Shown here one piece after another: positions 40,721-51,100 of a stretch of DNA of 64,000 nucleotides (its first letter is position 1; the number at the start of each line of letters is the position of its first letter). The stretch spans positions 40,816 to 104,815 of the forward strand of contig JBIQHD010000014.1 of the NCBI GenBank assembly GCA_044508835.1, in the 5' to 3' direction. Origin of the DNA: JAKFDI01 sp044508835. Lineage in GTDB: Bacteria; Pseudomonadota; Gammaproteobacteria; Burkholderiales; Burkholderiaceae_C. Position numbers and translations under genes: made by a program. The notes under the pieces are model-generated. The model was not told where the DNA came from. It saw nothing but the letters and a program-made list of their open reading frames with translations, and searched no databases.

Positions 40721-41485
40721 ATGATCAGAGTCGGCTTGATGGGTTACGGCAAGGCCGGGCAGTCGGTGGCCAACGTGCTGGCGACCGATCCGCGGCTGGA
40801 CCTGCGCTGGATCGCGCGCAGGAGTTCGCCCGAAGGAATGCGCCATACCCCCGAGCCCGGCATCGACGTGCCGGTGGTCGGCCTGGAGCAGCGGCCGCTC
40901 GATGCCTTGCTGGACGAGCAGCCGGTCGACGCACTGGTCGATTTCTCGCAGCGCGAAAGCGTGCATGCGTACGGTGAAGAACTGCGCCGACGCAAGCTCA
41001 TGCTGCTGAGCGCCATCTCCGCGTACGAGCCCGACGACCTCGCGTACCTGCACGATCTCGGGCGGGACGCCCGGGTCCTGGCCTCGCCCAACATCACGCT
41101 GGGCATCAACTTCGTGCTGCTGGCGTCGCGCATGCTGCGCATCATCGCGCCGTTCGCCGACATCGAGATCCTCGAGCAGCACTTTCGCGACAAGCCCGAG
41201 GTCTCGGGCACCGCACGCAAGATCGCGCAGGCGCTCGAAGTCGAGGACGAACGCATCACCTCTCTGCGGCTGGGCGGCATCGTCGGCCACCACGAGGTGA
41301 TCTTCGGCTTCCCGAACCAGACGGTGCGCATCATTCACGATGCCATCCGGCGCGAGGCCTTCGGCACCGGCGCCGCCTTCGCGCTGCGCGAGCTGGCCAA
41401 GCGCAGCAACGGCTTCTATACCTTCGACGATCTGCTGATGCACATCGTCCGCGGGGAGCTGCTGAAAACCCCCGACCCGGCCTGA
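40721..41485 (+). CDS. DapB-like dihydrodipicolinate reductase family protein
   Basis: A 254-residue NAD(P)-binding enzyme. A Rossmann loop GLMGYGKAGQSV opens the protein and the later EQHFRDKPEVSGTARKIAQAL resembles the DapB signature EMHHRxKxDAPSGTA, but the DAPSGT lysine-side motif is altered (PEVSGTA). HHEVIFGFPNQTVRI corresponds to the DapB substrate domain end. It may be a paralogue acting on a different substrate, not the essential lysine enzyme. Surrounding coding sequence looks slightly AT-richer than neighbours by eye. The unusually strong RBS suggests active expression. Confidence 0.75.
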   Translation: MIRVGLMGYGKAGQSVANVLATDPRLDLRWIARRSSPEGMRHTPEPGIDVPVVGLEQRPLDALLDEQPVDALVDFSQRESVHAYGEELRRRKLMLLSAISAYEPDDLAYLHDLGRDARVLASPNITLGINFVLLASRMLRIIAPFADIEILEQHFRDKPEVSGTARKIAQALEVEDERITSLRLGGIVGHHEVIFGFPNQTVRIIHDAIRREAFGTGAAFALRELAKRSNGFYTFDDLLMHIVRGELLKTPDPA

Positions 41486-41514
41486 GGGCCGCCAGACGCA
41501 CTGTTGTTCATCCG

Positions 41515-43392
<1,878 letters not shown>

Positions 43393-43399
43393 ACCCGCC

Positions 43400-43417
43400 G
43401 GCGCTCAGCCGAGCGCC
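43400..43417. terminator. Hairpin between convergent uup and hypothetical gene
   Basis: GGCGCTC-AGCC-GAGCGCC forms a 7-bp stem in the 43-nt space between the two convergent stops. It has no T run on either side, so it may act as a bidirectional Rho-assisted or processing hairpin rather than a strong intrinsic terminator. Confidence 0.35.
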
Positions 43418-43435
43418 GCGCCGGGGGCTCCACCC

Positions 43436-44203
43436 CTAGCGCACCAGCGCGCCGAACCAGCCCTCGCCGACGGCGTCCGGGTGCGAGCGGCTGACCATCA
43501 GCCCGGCCAGCACGTACAGCGCATTGAGCAGCCGCGCGGCGCGCTCGCGGTCGAAGCCGGGCCAGTCGGCGATCTCGCGCAGCGAGGTGCATTCGCGCCG
43601 CAGCCGCTGCACGGCGGCGAGCAGCGGCCCGCCGATGGGTACGCCGGCCAGCACCAGCCCCGGCGCCACCCGGTACACCGCGGGGCCGGCGATCTCCGGC
43701 AGCAACTCGGTGCGCCGCCCGTGCATGGCCAATTCCCACAGCACCGGGGCGAGCGGGTAGTGCTGCTCGCGCGGGCCGACCAGCGCCTGCGTCGGGTCGC
43801 CCGGCGGGCGCAGCAGCGCGGGCTCGACGTGCAGCACCTTCAGGTCGGGCACGCCGCTGGCGAGCAGCATCGACATCGGCACCGGGCAGTGCACCAGGCG
43901 CTCTTCGGGAAAGACGGTGAGCGGCACCACGCGTTCGTCGTACAGCAGGTGGATCGTCACCCGGCGGGCGTGGCGCACGCAGGCGGCCACCACCTCCAGC
44001 GCCTCCAGCGACTCGGGCCCGGCGCCGTCGCCCTCGAAGCGGTACAGGTCGGCGCGCAGCGAGGGGCTGAGCGAGGCGATGCGCGAGCTCGTGCCGTTGC
44101 GCGCGGCCTCTTCCTCCAGCTCCTTCAGGTAGAGCCGGTAGGCGCTGGCGCGCATCAGTTCGGGGGCGCCGAACGGGATGGTGGAGTCGAACATGCTGTT
44201 CAT
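43436..44203 (-). CDS. Hypothetical protein, possible C-terminal winged-helix
   Basis: A 255-residue soluble protein of no family I can name. No signal peptide or membrane segment is apparent. The central part is beta-rich with VTIHLLYDERVVPLTVFPEERLV; the C-terminal 70 residues (RRECTSLREIADWPGFDRERAARLLNALYVLAGL) look like a small winged-helix or helical bundle of the kind seen in DUF4388-type regulators. Starts near 44203 (MNSMFDSTIPFG), with a GTG two codons earlier. Upstream 104 nt separate it from MocR. Confidence 0.6.
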   Translation of the reverse strand: MNSMFDSTIPFGAPELMRASAYRLYLKELEEEAARNGTSSRIASLSPSLRADLYRFEGDGAGPESLEALEVVAACVRHARRVTIHLLYDERVVPLTVFPEERLVHCPVPMSMLLASGVPDLKVLHVEPALLRPPGDPTQALVGPREQHYPLAPVLWELAMHGRRTELLPEIAGPAVYRVAPGLVLAGVPIGGPLLAAVQRLRRECTSLREIADWPGFDRERAARLLNALYVLAGLMVSRSHPDAVGEGWFGALVR

Positions 44204-44307
44204 GAACACTTGCGATTTTCACAAGCTGACGCAGATTCCACACCTGAAAGACCTTGCAGGGAGGCGGGCACGGGCGTACCGCGCCGCCATTCCGACGTGG
44301 GCGCCCG

Positions 44308-45735
44308 CTACGCCGCACGGCGTGCTGCAGCCAGCGCTTTCCAGAAGCGTGCGTCCTGGGTGCTGGCGAAGTTGATGCGCATGAGCGGCGTCGGCCGCGG
44401 AGTGGCGTGGAACAGCGCGCCCGGGGCCAGCAGCCAGCCGTCGTCGAGCATCACCCGGGCCAGGCGCTCGGTGTCGGCCCCCGCGTCCACCCAGCCGAAC
44501 AGCCCGCGCGGCGGCGCCGCGAAGCGGCAGCCGTGGGTCTCGGCCAGCCGCACGGCGCGCGTGCGCGCCGCGTCGAGCTTGGCCGCCACCCGCTCGGTGT
44601 GGCGGCGCACGAGGCCGGTCTCCAGGCAGTGGGCGAGCGCCTGCTCGGTGAGCGCGGGGCTGGTGAGGGTGCTCAGCAGCTTGGTGTCGACGAAGCGGTC
44701 GACGAGCCGCCGCGGCGCGGCGAGGAAGCCCACCCGCCAGTTCGGTGCCAGGATCTTGGAGAAGCCCGACACGTAGACCGTGCGCTCCAGCCCGTCCAGC
44801 GCCGACAGCCGCGGCAGGTGCGCCGGCGCGAGGTGGGCGTAGCTGTCGTCCTCCACGATCTGCAGGTCGTGCGCCTGCGCGAGCTTGAGCAGCTGGTGCG
44901 CCGCGCCCAGCGAGAGCGAGGCGCCGGTCGGGTTGTGCAGCACCGAGACGGTGATGTACAGGCGCGGGCGGTGCGCCTCGATCAGGCGCTGCATCACCGC
45001 GAGATCCGGCCCGGCCTCGCCGCGCGGCACCGGCAGCAGCCGCAGGCCGAGCGCCGCCAGGCGCGCGTACTCCAGCGGCCAGCCGGGCTCGTCGACCAGC
45101 ACGGCGTCGCCGGCGCGCAGCAGCGCGCGGGTGACGACGTCCAGCGCGTGCGTGGCGCCCACCGTCGTGACGATCTGCTCCGGCGCCGCCTCGATGCCGT
45201 GGTCGGCCAGCTTGCGCGCCAGCGCCTGCCGCAGCCGCGGGTCGCCGGCCGGCTCGCCGTATTGCAGCGACACGTCGGCCAGCCGGCTGCCGGCGGTGAC
45301 GCGGCGCATGGCGCTCGCGAGCATCGGCAGGTCCAGCCATTCGACGGGCAGCGTGCCCAGCCCCGGCATCGGCAGCGCACCGGGCGGCTGGAACATGCCG
45401 CGCACCAGCGTGGTGGCGCTGATGGGCAGCTGGCGCGGCGCTGCCGGGCCGGGGTGGCTGGCGCGGCGCGGCTCGGGGCCGCCCTCGCGCACGAAGAAGC
45501 CGCGCTGGCGGCGCGCCTCCACCAGGCCCTGCGCCAGCAGCTGGTCGTAGGCCGCCACCACGGTGTACGGGCTCACGCCGTGGCGGCGCGCGCATTCGCG
45601 CACCGAGGGCAGCCGCGAGCCGGGCGCCAGCAGCCGCTGGCGGATGCGCCCCGCGAAGCGCGCGGCGAGCTGCTCGGTGAGCGTGGTGTCGGCGCCGCGG
45701 GAAAGGCCGGCGTCGGGGCCGAGGGGAGAGTCCAT
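44308..45735 (-). CDS. MocR/GntR-family regulator with aminotransferase domain
   Basis: A 475-residue transcription factor. The N-terminal GntR winged helix (LPSVRECARRHGVSPYTVVAAYDQLLAQGL, about 40-75) is joined by a linker to a fold-type I aminotransferase domain; the PLP-lysine region reads YVSGFSKILAPNWRVGF. MocR proteins bind PLP and an amino acid or amine and usually regulate a divergent gene. Here the divergent gene is a LysE exporter 96 nt away, and the downstream genes handle amino acids, so that is the probable target. Confidence 0.92.
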   Translation of the reverse strand: MDSPLGPDAGLSRGADTTLTEQLAARFAGRIRQRLLAPGSRLPSVRECARRHGVSPYTVVAAYDQLLAQGLVEARRQRGFFVREGGPEPRRASHPGPAAPRQLPISATTLVRGMFQPPGALPMPGLGTLPVEWLDLPMLASAMRRVTAGSRLADVSLQYGEPAGDPRLRQALARKLADHGIEAAPEQIVTTVGATHALDVVTRALLRAGDAVLVDEPGWPLEYARLAALGLRLLPVPRGEAGPDLAVMQRLIEAHRPRLYITVSVLHNPTGASLSLGAAHQLLKLAQAHDLQIVEDDSYAHLAPAHLPRLSALDGLERTVYVSGFSKILAPNWRVGFLAAPRRLVDRFVDTKLLSTLTSPALTEQALAHCLETGLVRRHTERVAAKLDAARTRAVRLAETHGCRFAAPPRGLFGWVDAGADTERLARVMLDDGWLLAPGALFHATPRPTPLMRINFASTQDARFWKALAAARRAA

Positions 45736-45761
45736 GGCAGGCTGTGTGGTGCGCGGCGCCG

Positions 45762-45794
45762 GTACAGATCGATGGGTGTGACGGGAAAGTGTAC
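45762..45794. promoter_or_regulatory. Candidate MocR operator (GTACA...TGTAC)
   Basis: GTACA (45762-45766) and TGTAC (45790-45794) form an inverted repeat in the 96-nt gap between the divergent mocR-type gene and lysE. The arm spacing (23 nt) is compatible with a dimeric regulator. Direct CTGG-type contexts also occur next to each arm. Confidence 0.4.
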
Positions 45795-45831
45795 TGGCGA
45801 TGTGATGGCGCCGGCCCGTAGACTGCGCCGG

Positions 45832-46446
45832 ATGACTGCCGACGAGTTCACCGCCCTGCTCGCCTTCGCCACCGCGATGAGCTTCTCCCCCGGGCCCAAC
45901 ACCACCCTCGCCACCGCGCTGGCCGCCAACTTCGGCCTGCGCCGGGCGCTGCGCTTCGTCGTCGCGGTGCCGGCGGGCTGGACGGTGCTGATGCTGGCCT
46001 GCGGCCTGGGCCTGGGCGCGCTGGTGCTGGCCGTGCCGGCGGCGCGCTGGGCGGTCAAGGTCGTCGGCGTCGGCTACCTGCTGTGGCTCGCGTGGAAGCT
46101 GTCGCGCACCGCCCGCCTGGGCGAAGCCGACGCCCACCGGCTGCGCGTCGGCTTCTGGCAGGGCGTGGCGCTGCAGTTCGTCAACATCAAGGCCTGGATG
46201 CTGGCGCTCACGCTGGCGGCCGGCTGGGTGGCCTCGGCCGACGGCGTGCCGGCCACGAACCCGGGCGAGCGCCTGGCCATCGTGAGCGCCGTGATGGTGG
46301 TGTTCGCCTTCAGCAGCAACTTCACCTACGCGGCGGTCGGCTCCGTCCTGCGGCACTGGCTGGCGCAGGGCGCGCGGCTGCTGTGGTTCAACCGCGCGAT
46401 GGCGGTGGTGCTCGTGGCCGTGGCCTTCTGGATGGCGGTGGCGTGA
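45832..46446 (+). CDS. LysE-family amino acid exporter
   Basis: A 204-residue inner-membrane exporter with six hydrophobic segments and the diagnostic SPGPNTTLATALAANFGLRRAL N-terminal motif. LysE/RhtB proteins export amino acids such as lysine, threonine or homoserine lactone. The start at 45832 (MTADEFTALLAFATAMSFSPG) is standard for the family. It faces the MocR regulator and heads a plus-strand run of amino-acid-related genes. Confidence 0.87.
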   Translation: MTADEFTALLAFATAMSFSPGPNTTLATALAANFGLRRALRFVVAVPAGWTVLMLACGLGLGALVLAVPAARWAVKVVGVGYLLWLAWKLSRTARLGEADAHRLRVGFWQGVALQFVNIKAWMLALTLAAGWVASADGVPATNPGERLAIVSAVMVVFAFSSNFTYAAVGSVLRHWLAQGARLLWFNRAMAVVLVAVAFWMAVA

Positions 46447-46549
46447 ATGACGGCCCCTCGCCCGACGAGTACATCGTGCGATCCCCCGGGGGGATGCGGG
46501 CCGGCTTGGGGCGGCCCGGCGCTCGGCCCGCTGCGCGTACGGAGGGCCC

Positions 46550-47446
46550 ATGAAGCCTGATGACGAGGCACGCGGCCTGTGGCTCGGGGCGCTGGGCGTG
46601 GCGATCTTCGCCATGACCCTGCCGATGACGCGCCTGGCCGTCGGGCCGGCGAGCGACCCGCAGCTGCCGCCGGTGTTCGTGGCGGCCGGGCGCGCGGCCG
46701 TGGCGGGGCTGCTGAGCATCGGCTGGCTGCTCGCCACCCGCGCGCCGCGCCCGCGGCGGGACCAGTTCGGCGCGTTCGCCGTCTCGGCGCTGGGCACGGT
46801 GCTCGGCTTTCCGCTCTTCCTCGGCTTCGCGCTGCGCGAGGTCGACGCCATGCACGCCGCGGTCGTCACCGGCGTGCTGCCGCTGGCCACGGCCGCCGCG
46901 GCCGCGGTGGCATTCCGCCAGCGGCCGAGCGCGGGCTTCTGGCTCTGCGCGGGGATCGGCTGCGCCCTGGTGCTCGCCTTCGCTGCGCACCAGGGCAGCG
47001 GGCGGCTGTCCATGGGCGATGGCCTGCTGCTGCTCGCCGTCGTCAGCGCGGCCATCGGCTACGTGGCCGGCGCGCGGCTGTCGGCGCAGATGCGCGCCGA
47101 GCACGTGATCTGCTGGGTGCTGGTCGGCAGCCTGCCCTTCACCCTGCCGGTGATGCTGGCGAGCTGGCCGGCGCGGGCGGTGCAGCCCGCGGCCTGGCTC
47201 GGCTTCGGCTACGTCACGCTGTTCTCGATGTGGCTCGGCTTCTTCGCCTGGTACCGCGGCCTCGCGCTCGGCGGCACGGTGCGGGTGAGCCAGGTGCAGC
47301 TGGTGCAGCCCTTTCTCGCGCTGCTGTTCGCCGTGCCCGTGCTGGGCGAGACGCTGGACGCGGCGACGGTGATCTTTTCGCTGGCCGTCGTCGGCGTGGT
47401 CTTCGCCGGCAAGCGCATGCCGGCGGACGTGCGGCCGGCGACCTGA
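46550..47446 (+). CDS. EamA-family (DMT) transporter
   Basis: A 298-residue transporter with about ten membrane segments in two EamA repeats (FAMTLPMTRLAVG; GYVTLFSMWLGFFAWYRGLALGG). ATG at 46550 with GGAGGG four nucleotides upstream. Located between lysE and an aminotransferase gene; it may move the same or a related metabolite. Different from the EamA gene at 9413 by position and sequence. Confidence 0.87.
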   Translation: MKPDDEARGLWLGALGVAIFAMTLPMTRLAVGPASDPQLPPVFVAAGRAAVAGLLSIGWLLATRAPRPRRDQFGAFAVSALGTVLGFPLFLGFALREVDAMHAAVVTGVLPLATAAAAAVAFRQRPSAGFWLCAGIGCALVLAFAAHQGSGRLSMGDGLLLLAVVSAAIGYVAGARLSAQMRAEHVICWVLVGSLPFTLPVMLASWPARAVQPAAWLGFGYVTLFSMWLGFFAWYRGLALGGTVRVSQVQLVQPFLALLFAVPVLGETLDAATVIFSLAVVGVVFAGKRMPADVRPAT

Positions 47447-47467
47447 TCCGAACCCGAGGGACTTCCC

Positions 47468-48634
47468 ATGAGCTTCAAGCTGTCGCGCCGTGCCGAGCGC
47501 ATGAACCCGTCCATCATCCGCGAGATCCTCAAGCTCACCGAGCAGCCGGGCGTCATCTCGCTGGCCGGCGGCCTGCCGTCGCCCGACAGCTTCCCCATCG
47601 AGGCGATGCGCGAGGCCAGCGAGCGCGTGCTGCGCGACACGCCGCGCGAGGCGCTGCAGTACGCGGCCAGCGAAGGCCACGGGCCGCTGCGTGAATGGGT
47701 GGCGCAGGAGCTCGCGGGCCAGGGCCTGGCGGTGGAGCCGGGGCAGGTGCTCATCACCACCGGTTCTCAGCAGGGGCTGGACCTCGCCGGCAAGGCGCTG
47801 ATCGACGGCGGCAGCCGCGTGGCGGTGGAGTCGCCCACCTACCTCGGCGCGCTGCAGGCCTTCGCGCCCTACGAGCCCGCCTTCGTGCCGGTGGACTGCG
47901 ACGACGACGGCCCCGTCCCCGAGGGGCTGGACGCGGCGCGCGGCGCGCAGTTCCTCTACGCGCTGCCCAACTTCCAGAACCCGAGCGGACGCTGCGTGAG
48001 CGAGGCGCGGCGCGAGGCGCTCGCGGCGCGCGCGGCGGACATCGGCCTGCCCATCGTCGAGGACAACCCCTACGGCGAGCTGTGGTACGACGCGCCGCCG
48101 CCCGCGCCGCTCGCCGCGCGCTGGCCCGAGGGCGTGCTCTACCTCGGCTCGTTCTCCAAGGTGCTGGCGCCGGGGCTGCGGCTGGGCTTCGTGGCTGCGC
48201 CCAAGCCGCTGTTCCCCAAGCTGCTGCAGGCCAAGCAGGCGGCTGACCTGCACACGCCGGGCTTCAACCAGCGGCTGGTGCACGAGGTCATCCGCGATGG
48301 CTTCCTGCGCGAGCACGTGCCGACCATCCGCGCGCGCTACAGGACGCAGCGCGACGCGATGCAGCGTGCGCTCGAGGCGCACATGCCGCGCGGCTGCCGG
48401 TGGGTGACGCCGCGCGGCGGCATGTTCTTCTGGCTCGAGCTGCCGGCCGGCGTCGACACGCTGGCGCTGCTGCCGCGGGCCGTGGCGCGCGGCGTGGCCT
48501 TCGTGCCGGGCGCCGCCTTCTTCGCCGAGGCGCCGAAGGCGAACACGCTGCGGCTGTCGTTCGTGACGATGCCGCCGGCGCGCATCGACGAGGGCATCGC
48601 GGCGCTGGCCGCGGTGGTGGAGGAATCGCTGTGA
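47468..48634 (+). CDS. PLP-dependent aminotransferase (LysN/2-aminoadipate type)
   Basis: A 388-residue fold-type I aminotransferase. Lead motif GVISLAGGLPSPDSFPIEAMREA, the substrate/PLP stretch TTGSQQGLDLAGKAL, ALPNFQNPSGR and the Schiff-base lysine region YLGSFSKVLAPGLRLGF are intact. This subgroup includes 2-aminoadipate and MocR-like stand-alone aminotransferases. The stop overlaps the PhzF GTG (GTGA), so the two are coupled. Substrate unknown. Confidence 0.9.
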   Translation: MSFKLSRRAERMNPSIIREILKLTEQPGVISLAGGLPSPDSFPIEAMREASERVLRDTPREALQYAASEGHGPLREWVAQELAGQGLAVEPGQVLITTGSQQGLDLAGKALIDGGSRVAVESPTYLGALQAFAPYEPAFVPVDCDDDGPVPEGLDAARGAQFLYALPNFQNPSGRCVSEARREALAARAADIGLPIVEDNPYGELWYDAPPPAPLAARWPEGVLYLGSFSKVLAPGLRLGFVAAPKPLFPKLLQAKQAADLHTPGFNQRLVHEVIRDGFLREHVPTIRARYRTQRDAMQRALEAHMPRGCRWVTPRGGMFFWLELPAGVDTLALLPRAVARGVAFVPGAAFFAEAPKANTLRLSFVTMPPARIDEGIAALAAVVEESL

Positions 48635-49467
48635 GCACTCATGCGTTTACCCAGGTCGACGTCTTCACCGAGACGCCGCTGCGCGGCAACCCGCTGGCCG
48701 TCGTGCACGACGCCGACGGCCTGAGCGAGGCGCGCATGCAGGACTTCGCGCGCTGGACCAACCTGTCGGAAACCACCTTCCTGCTGCGGCCCACCGAGCC
48801 GGGCGCCGACTACCGCGTGCGCATCTTCACGCCCGGCGGCGAGCTGCCCTTCGCCGGCCATCCGACGCTGGGCAGCTGCCATGCGTGGCGGGCGCAGGGC
48901 GGGGTGCCGCGGCAGGCGGGCGAGGTGGTGCAGCAGTGCGGCGTCGGGTTTGTGCGCATCCGCGTGGAAGCCGGGCGGGCGGCGTTCGCCGCGCCGCCGC
49001 TGCGCATGCGCGAGGTCGACGACGGCCTGCTGTCGAAGGTGCGGGCCGCGCTCGGCCTGGACGCCGCCCAGGTGCTCGCCGCGCGCTGGCTCGACAACGG
49101 CCCGCAGTGGCTCGCGCTGCGGCTCGCCGACGCGGCGACGGTGCTGGCGCTCGAGCCGGACCATGCGGCGCTGAAGCCGCTGGCCAAGGTCGGCGTGGTG
49201 GGCGCGCACCCGGCCGGCAGCGACTGCGCGTTCGAGGTGCGTGCGTTCGCCGCCGCCATCGGCATTCCCGAGGACCCGGTCACCGGCAGCCTCAACGCCA
49301 GCCTGGCGCAGTGGCTGATGGGCGAGGGCGCGGCGCCGGCGCGCTACGTGGCGTCGCAGGGCGCGCGGCTCGGGCGCGCGGGAAGGGTGCACCTCGACCG
49401 CGCCGATGGCGACGTCTGGGTCGGCGGCGCGAGCGTGAGCTGCATCCGCGGCACGGTGGCGCTGTGA
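48631..49467 (+). CDS. PhzF-family epimerase/isomerase
   Basis: A 278-residue protein of the PhzF / diaminopimelate-epimerase fold. Conserved VDVFTETPLRGNPLAVV, RWTNLSETTFL (catalytic Glu), TPGGELPFAGHPTLG and EDPVTGSLNASL segments are all present. GTG start overlaps the previous stop. PhzF proteins isomerise small metabolites; this one is not in a phenazine cluster. Coupled again to the VOC gene by overlapping start. Confidence 0.9.
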   Translation: MSTHAFTQVDVFTETPLRGNPLAVVHDADGLSEARMQDFARWTNLSETTFLLRPTEPGADYRVRIFTPGGELPFAGHPTLGSCHAWRAQGGVPRQAGEVVQQCGVGFVRIRVEAGRAAFAAPPLRMREVDDGLLSKVRAALGLDAAQVLAARWLDNGPQWLALRLADAATVLALEPDHAALKPLAKVGVVGAHPAGSDCAFEVRAFAAAIGIPEDPVTGSLNASLAQWLMGEGAAPARYVASQGARLGRAGRVHLDRADGDVWVGGASVSCIRGTVAL

Positions 49468-50117
49468 ACGCGGGCGTCGAGCTCGACCACCTCGTCGTCG
49501 CGGCGCGCACGCTGGACGAGGGCGCGGCCTGGTGCGAGGCGACGTTCGGCGTGGTGCCGGGCGCGGGCGGCCGCCATGCGCTGATGGGCACGCACAACCG
49601 GCTGCTGCCGCTGGGGGCGCGCCGCTATCTCGAAATCATCGCCGTCGACCCCGACGCGCCTGCGCCCGCACGCGTGCGCTGGTTCGACCTCGACGCGCCG
49701 GCGATGCGGCAGGCGCTCGCGGCCGGGCCGCGGCTGGTGCACTGGGTGGCGCGCTGCGCGGCGATCGACGCGGCGGCGGAGCGGCTGCGCCGCGCGGGCG
49801 CGGACGCCGGCGAGATCGTCGACGCGGAACGCGCCTCCGCCGCCGGCCTGCTGCGCTGGCGCATCAGCCTGCGGGCCGACGGCCGGCGGCTCGCCGCCGG
49901 GGCGCTGCCGGCGCTGATCGAATGGCGCGGCGCGCACCCGGCGGACGCGATGAATGAGCCGCCGCTCGCGCTCGCCGCGCTGGAGGTGGCAGGGCTCGAC
50001 GATGCGGTGTGGTCGGCGCTCGCGCCGCGCGGCGTGACGCGCCGCGGCGACGGGCCGCCCCTGCGCGCCGTGGTCGACGGCCCGAACGGGCGCGTCATCC
50101 TCGACGCGCCATCCTGA
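49464..50117 (+). CDS. VOC/glyoxalase-like domain protein
   Basis: A 217-residue protein with a glyoxalase-like (Glyoxalase_3) domain: GVELDHLVVAARTLDEGAAWCEATFG, GTHNRLLPLGARRYLEIIAVDP, and LPALIEWRG. GTG at 49464 overlaps the PhzF stop. Glyoxalase_3 proteins are metal or small-molecule binding enzymes of diverse function. Fourth in the coupled amino-acid gene run. Confidence 0.8.
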   Translation: MNAGVELDHLVVAARTLDEGAAWCEATFGVVPGAGGRHALMGTHNRLLPLGARRYLEIIAVDPDAPAPARVRWFDLDAPAMRQALAAGPRLVHWVARCAAIDAAAERLRRAGADAGEIVDAERASAAGLLRWRISLRADGRRLAAGALPALIEWRGAHPADAMNEPPLALAALEVAGLDDAVWSALAPRGVTRRGDGPPLRAVVDGPNGRVILDAPS

Positions 50118-50127
50118 AGGAGTTGCG

Positions 50128-51084
50128 ATGCAGTTCAGCCGCGAAGATCTCGAATCCGCCCGGCGCAGCGTGCAGGCCGTGTTCGCGCCGACGCCGCAGC
50201 AGCGCTGGCCGCTGCTCGACCGGCGCCTCGGCGCCGAGGTGTGGGTCAAGCACGAGAACCACACGCCGGTCGGCGCGTTCAAGCTGCGCGGCGGGCTCAC
50301 CTATTTCGAGGGCCTGCGCCGGCGCGAGCCGCACTGCACCGGCGTCGTCAGCGCGACCCGCGGCAACCACGGCCAGTCGGTCGGCTTCGCGGCGCGGCGC
50401 CACGGGCTGGCGGCGAGCATCGTCGTGCCGCACGGCAACTCGGTCGAGAAGAACGCGGCCATGCGCGCGCTGGGCGTCGAGCTGATCGAGCACGGCGACG
50501 ACTTCCAGGCCGCGCGCGAACATGCCGCGGTGCTGGCGCGCGAACGCGGGCTGCACATGGTGCCGTCGTTCCACCCCGACCTGGTGCGCGGCGTGGCGAC
50601 CTGCTGGCTGGAGTTCTTCGCCGCCGTGCAGCCGGACGTGGTGTTCGTGCCCATCGGCCTCGGCTCGGGCATCTGCGGCTGCGCGGCGGCCCGGGCCCAC
50701 ACCGGCGCGCGCAGCCGCATCGTCGGCGTGGTGTCGGCGCATGCCACCGCCTACCAGCAGTCGTTCCGCGCCGGCCGGCCGGTCGAGTCGCCCGTCACCA
50801 CGGTGCTCGCCGACGGCATGGCCTGCCGCACGCCCGACGCCGAGGCGCTGGCGGTGATCCGCCGCGAGGTCGACGACGTGGTGGCGGTGAGCGACGCCGA
50901 GGTGGCCGCCGCGATGCGCGCCCTGTTCCGCGACACGCACAACGTGGCCGAAGGGGCGGGCGCCGCCGCGCTGGCGGCGGCGCTGGCTCAGCAGGAGCGC
51001 TGGAAGGGCCGCGCCGTCGGCGTCGCGCTGACTGGCGGCAACGTGGACAGCGAGGTGTTCGCGGGCGTGCTGGGCGGCCGCTGA
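50128..51084 (+). CDS. Threonine dehydratase-like PLP enzyme
   Basis: A 318-residue fold-type II PLP enzyme related to catabolic threonine/serine dehydratases and hydroxyectoine-utilisation dehydratases. PLP lysine is Lys52 (HTPVGAFKLRGG), ATRGNHGQSVGFAARRHG is the PLP-ring loop, and VPIGLGSGICG is the phosphate-binding tetraglycine-type loop. No C-terminal regulatory ACT domain. Ends the amino-acid gene run; it probably deaminates a small hydroxy amino acid. Confidence 0.87.
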   Translation: MQFSREDLESARRSVQAVFAPTPQQRWPLLDRRLGAEVWVKHENHTPVGAFKLRGGLTYFEGLRRREPHCTGVVSATRGNHGQSVGFAARRHGLAASIVVPHGNSVEKNAAMRALGVELIEHGDDFQAAREHAAVLARERGLHMVPSFHPDLVRGVATCWLEFFAAVQPDVVFVPIGLGSGICGCAAARAHTGARSRIVGVVSAHATAYQQSFRAGRPVESPVTTVLADGMACRTPDAEALAVIRREVDDVVAVSDAEVAAAMRALFRDTHNVAEGAGAAALAAALAQQERWKGRAVGVALTGGNVDSEVFAGVLGGR

Positions 51085-51100
51085 GCCCGGCGCCGGGCGG

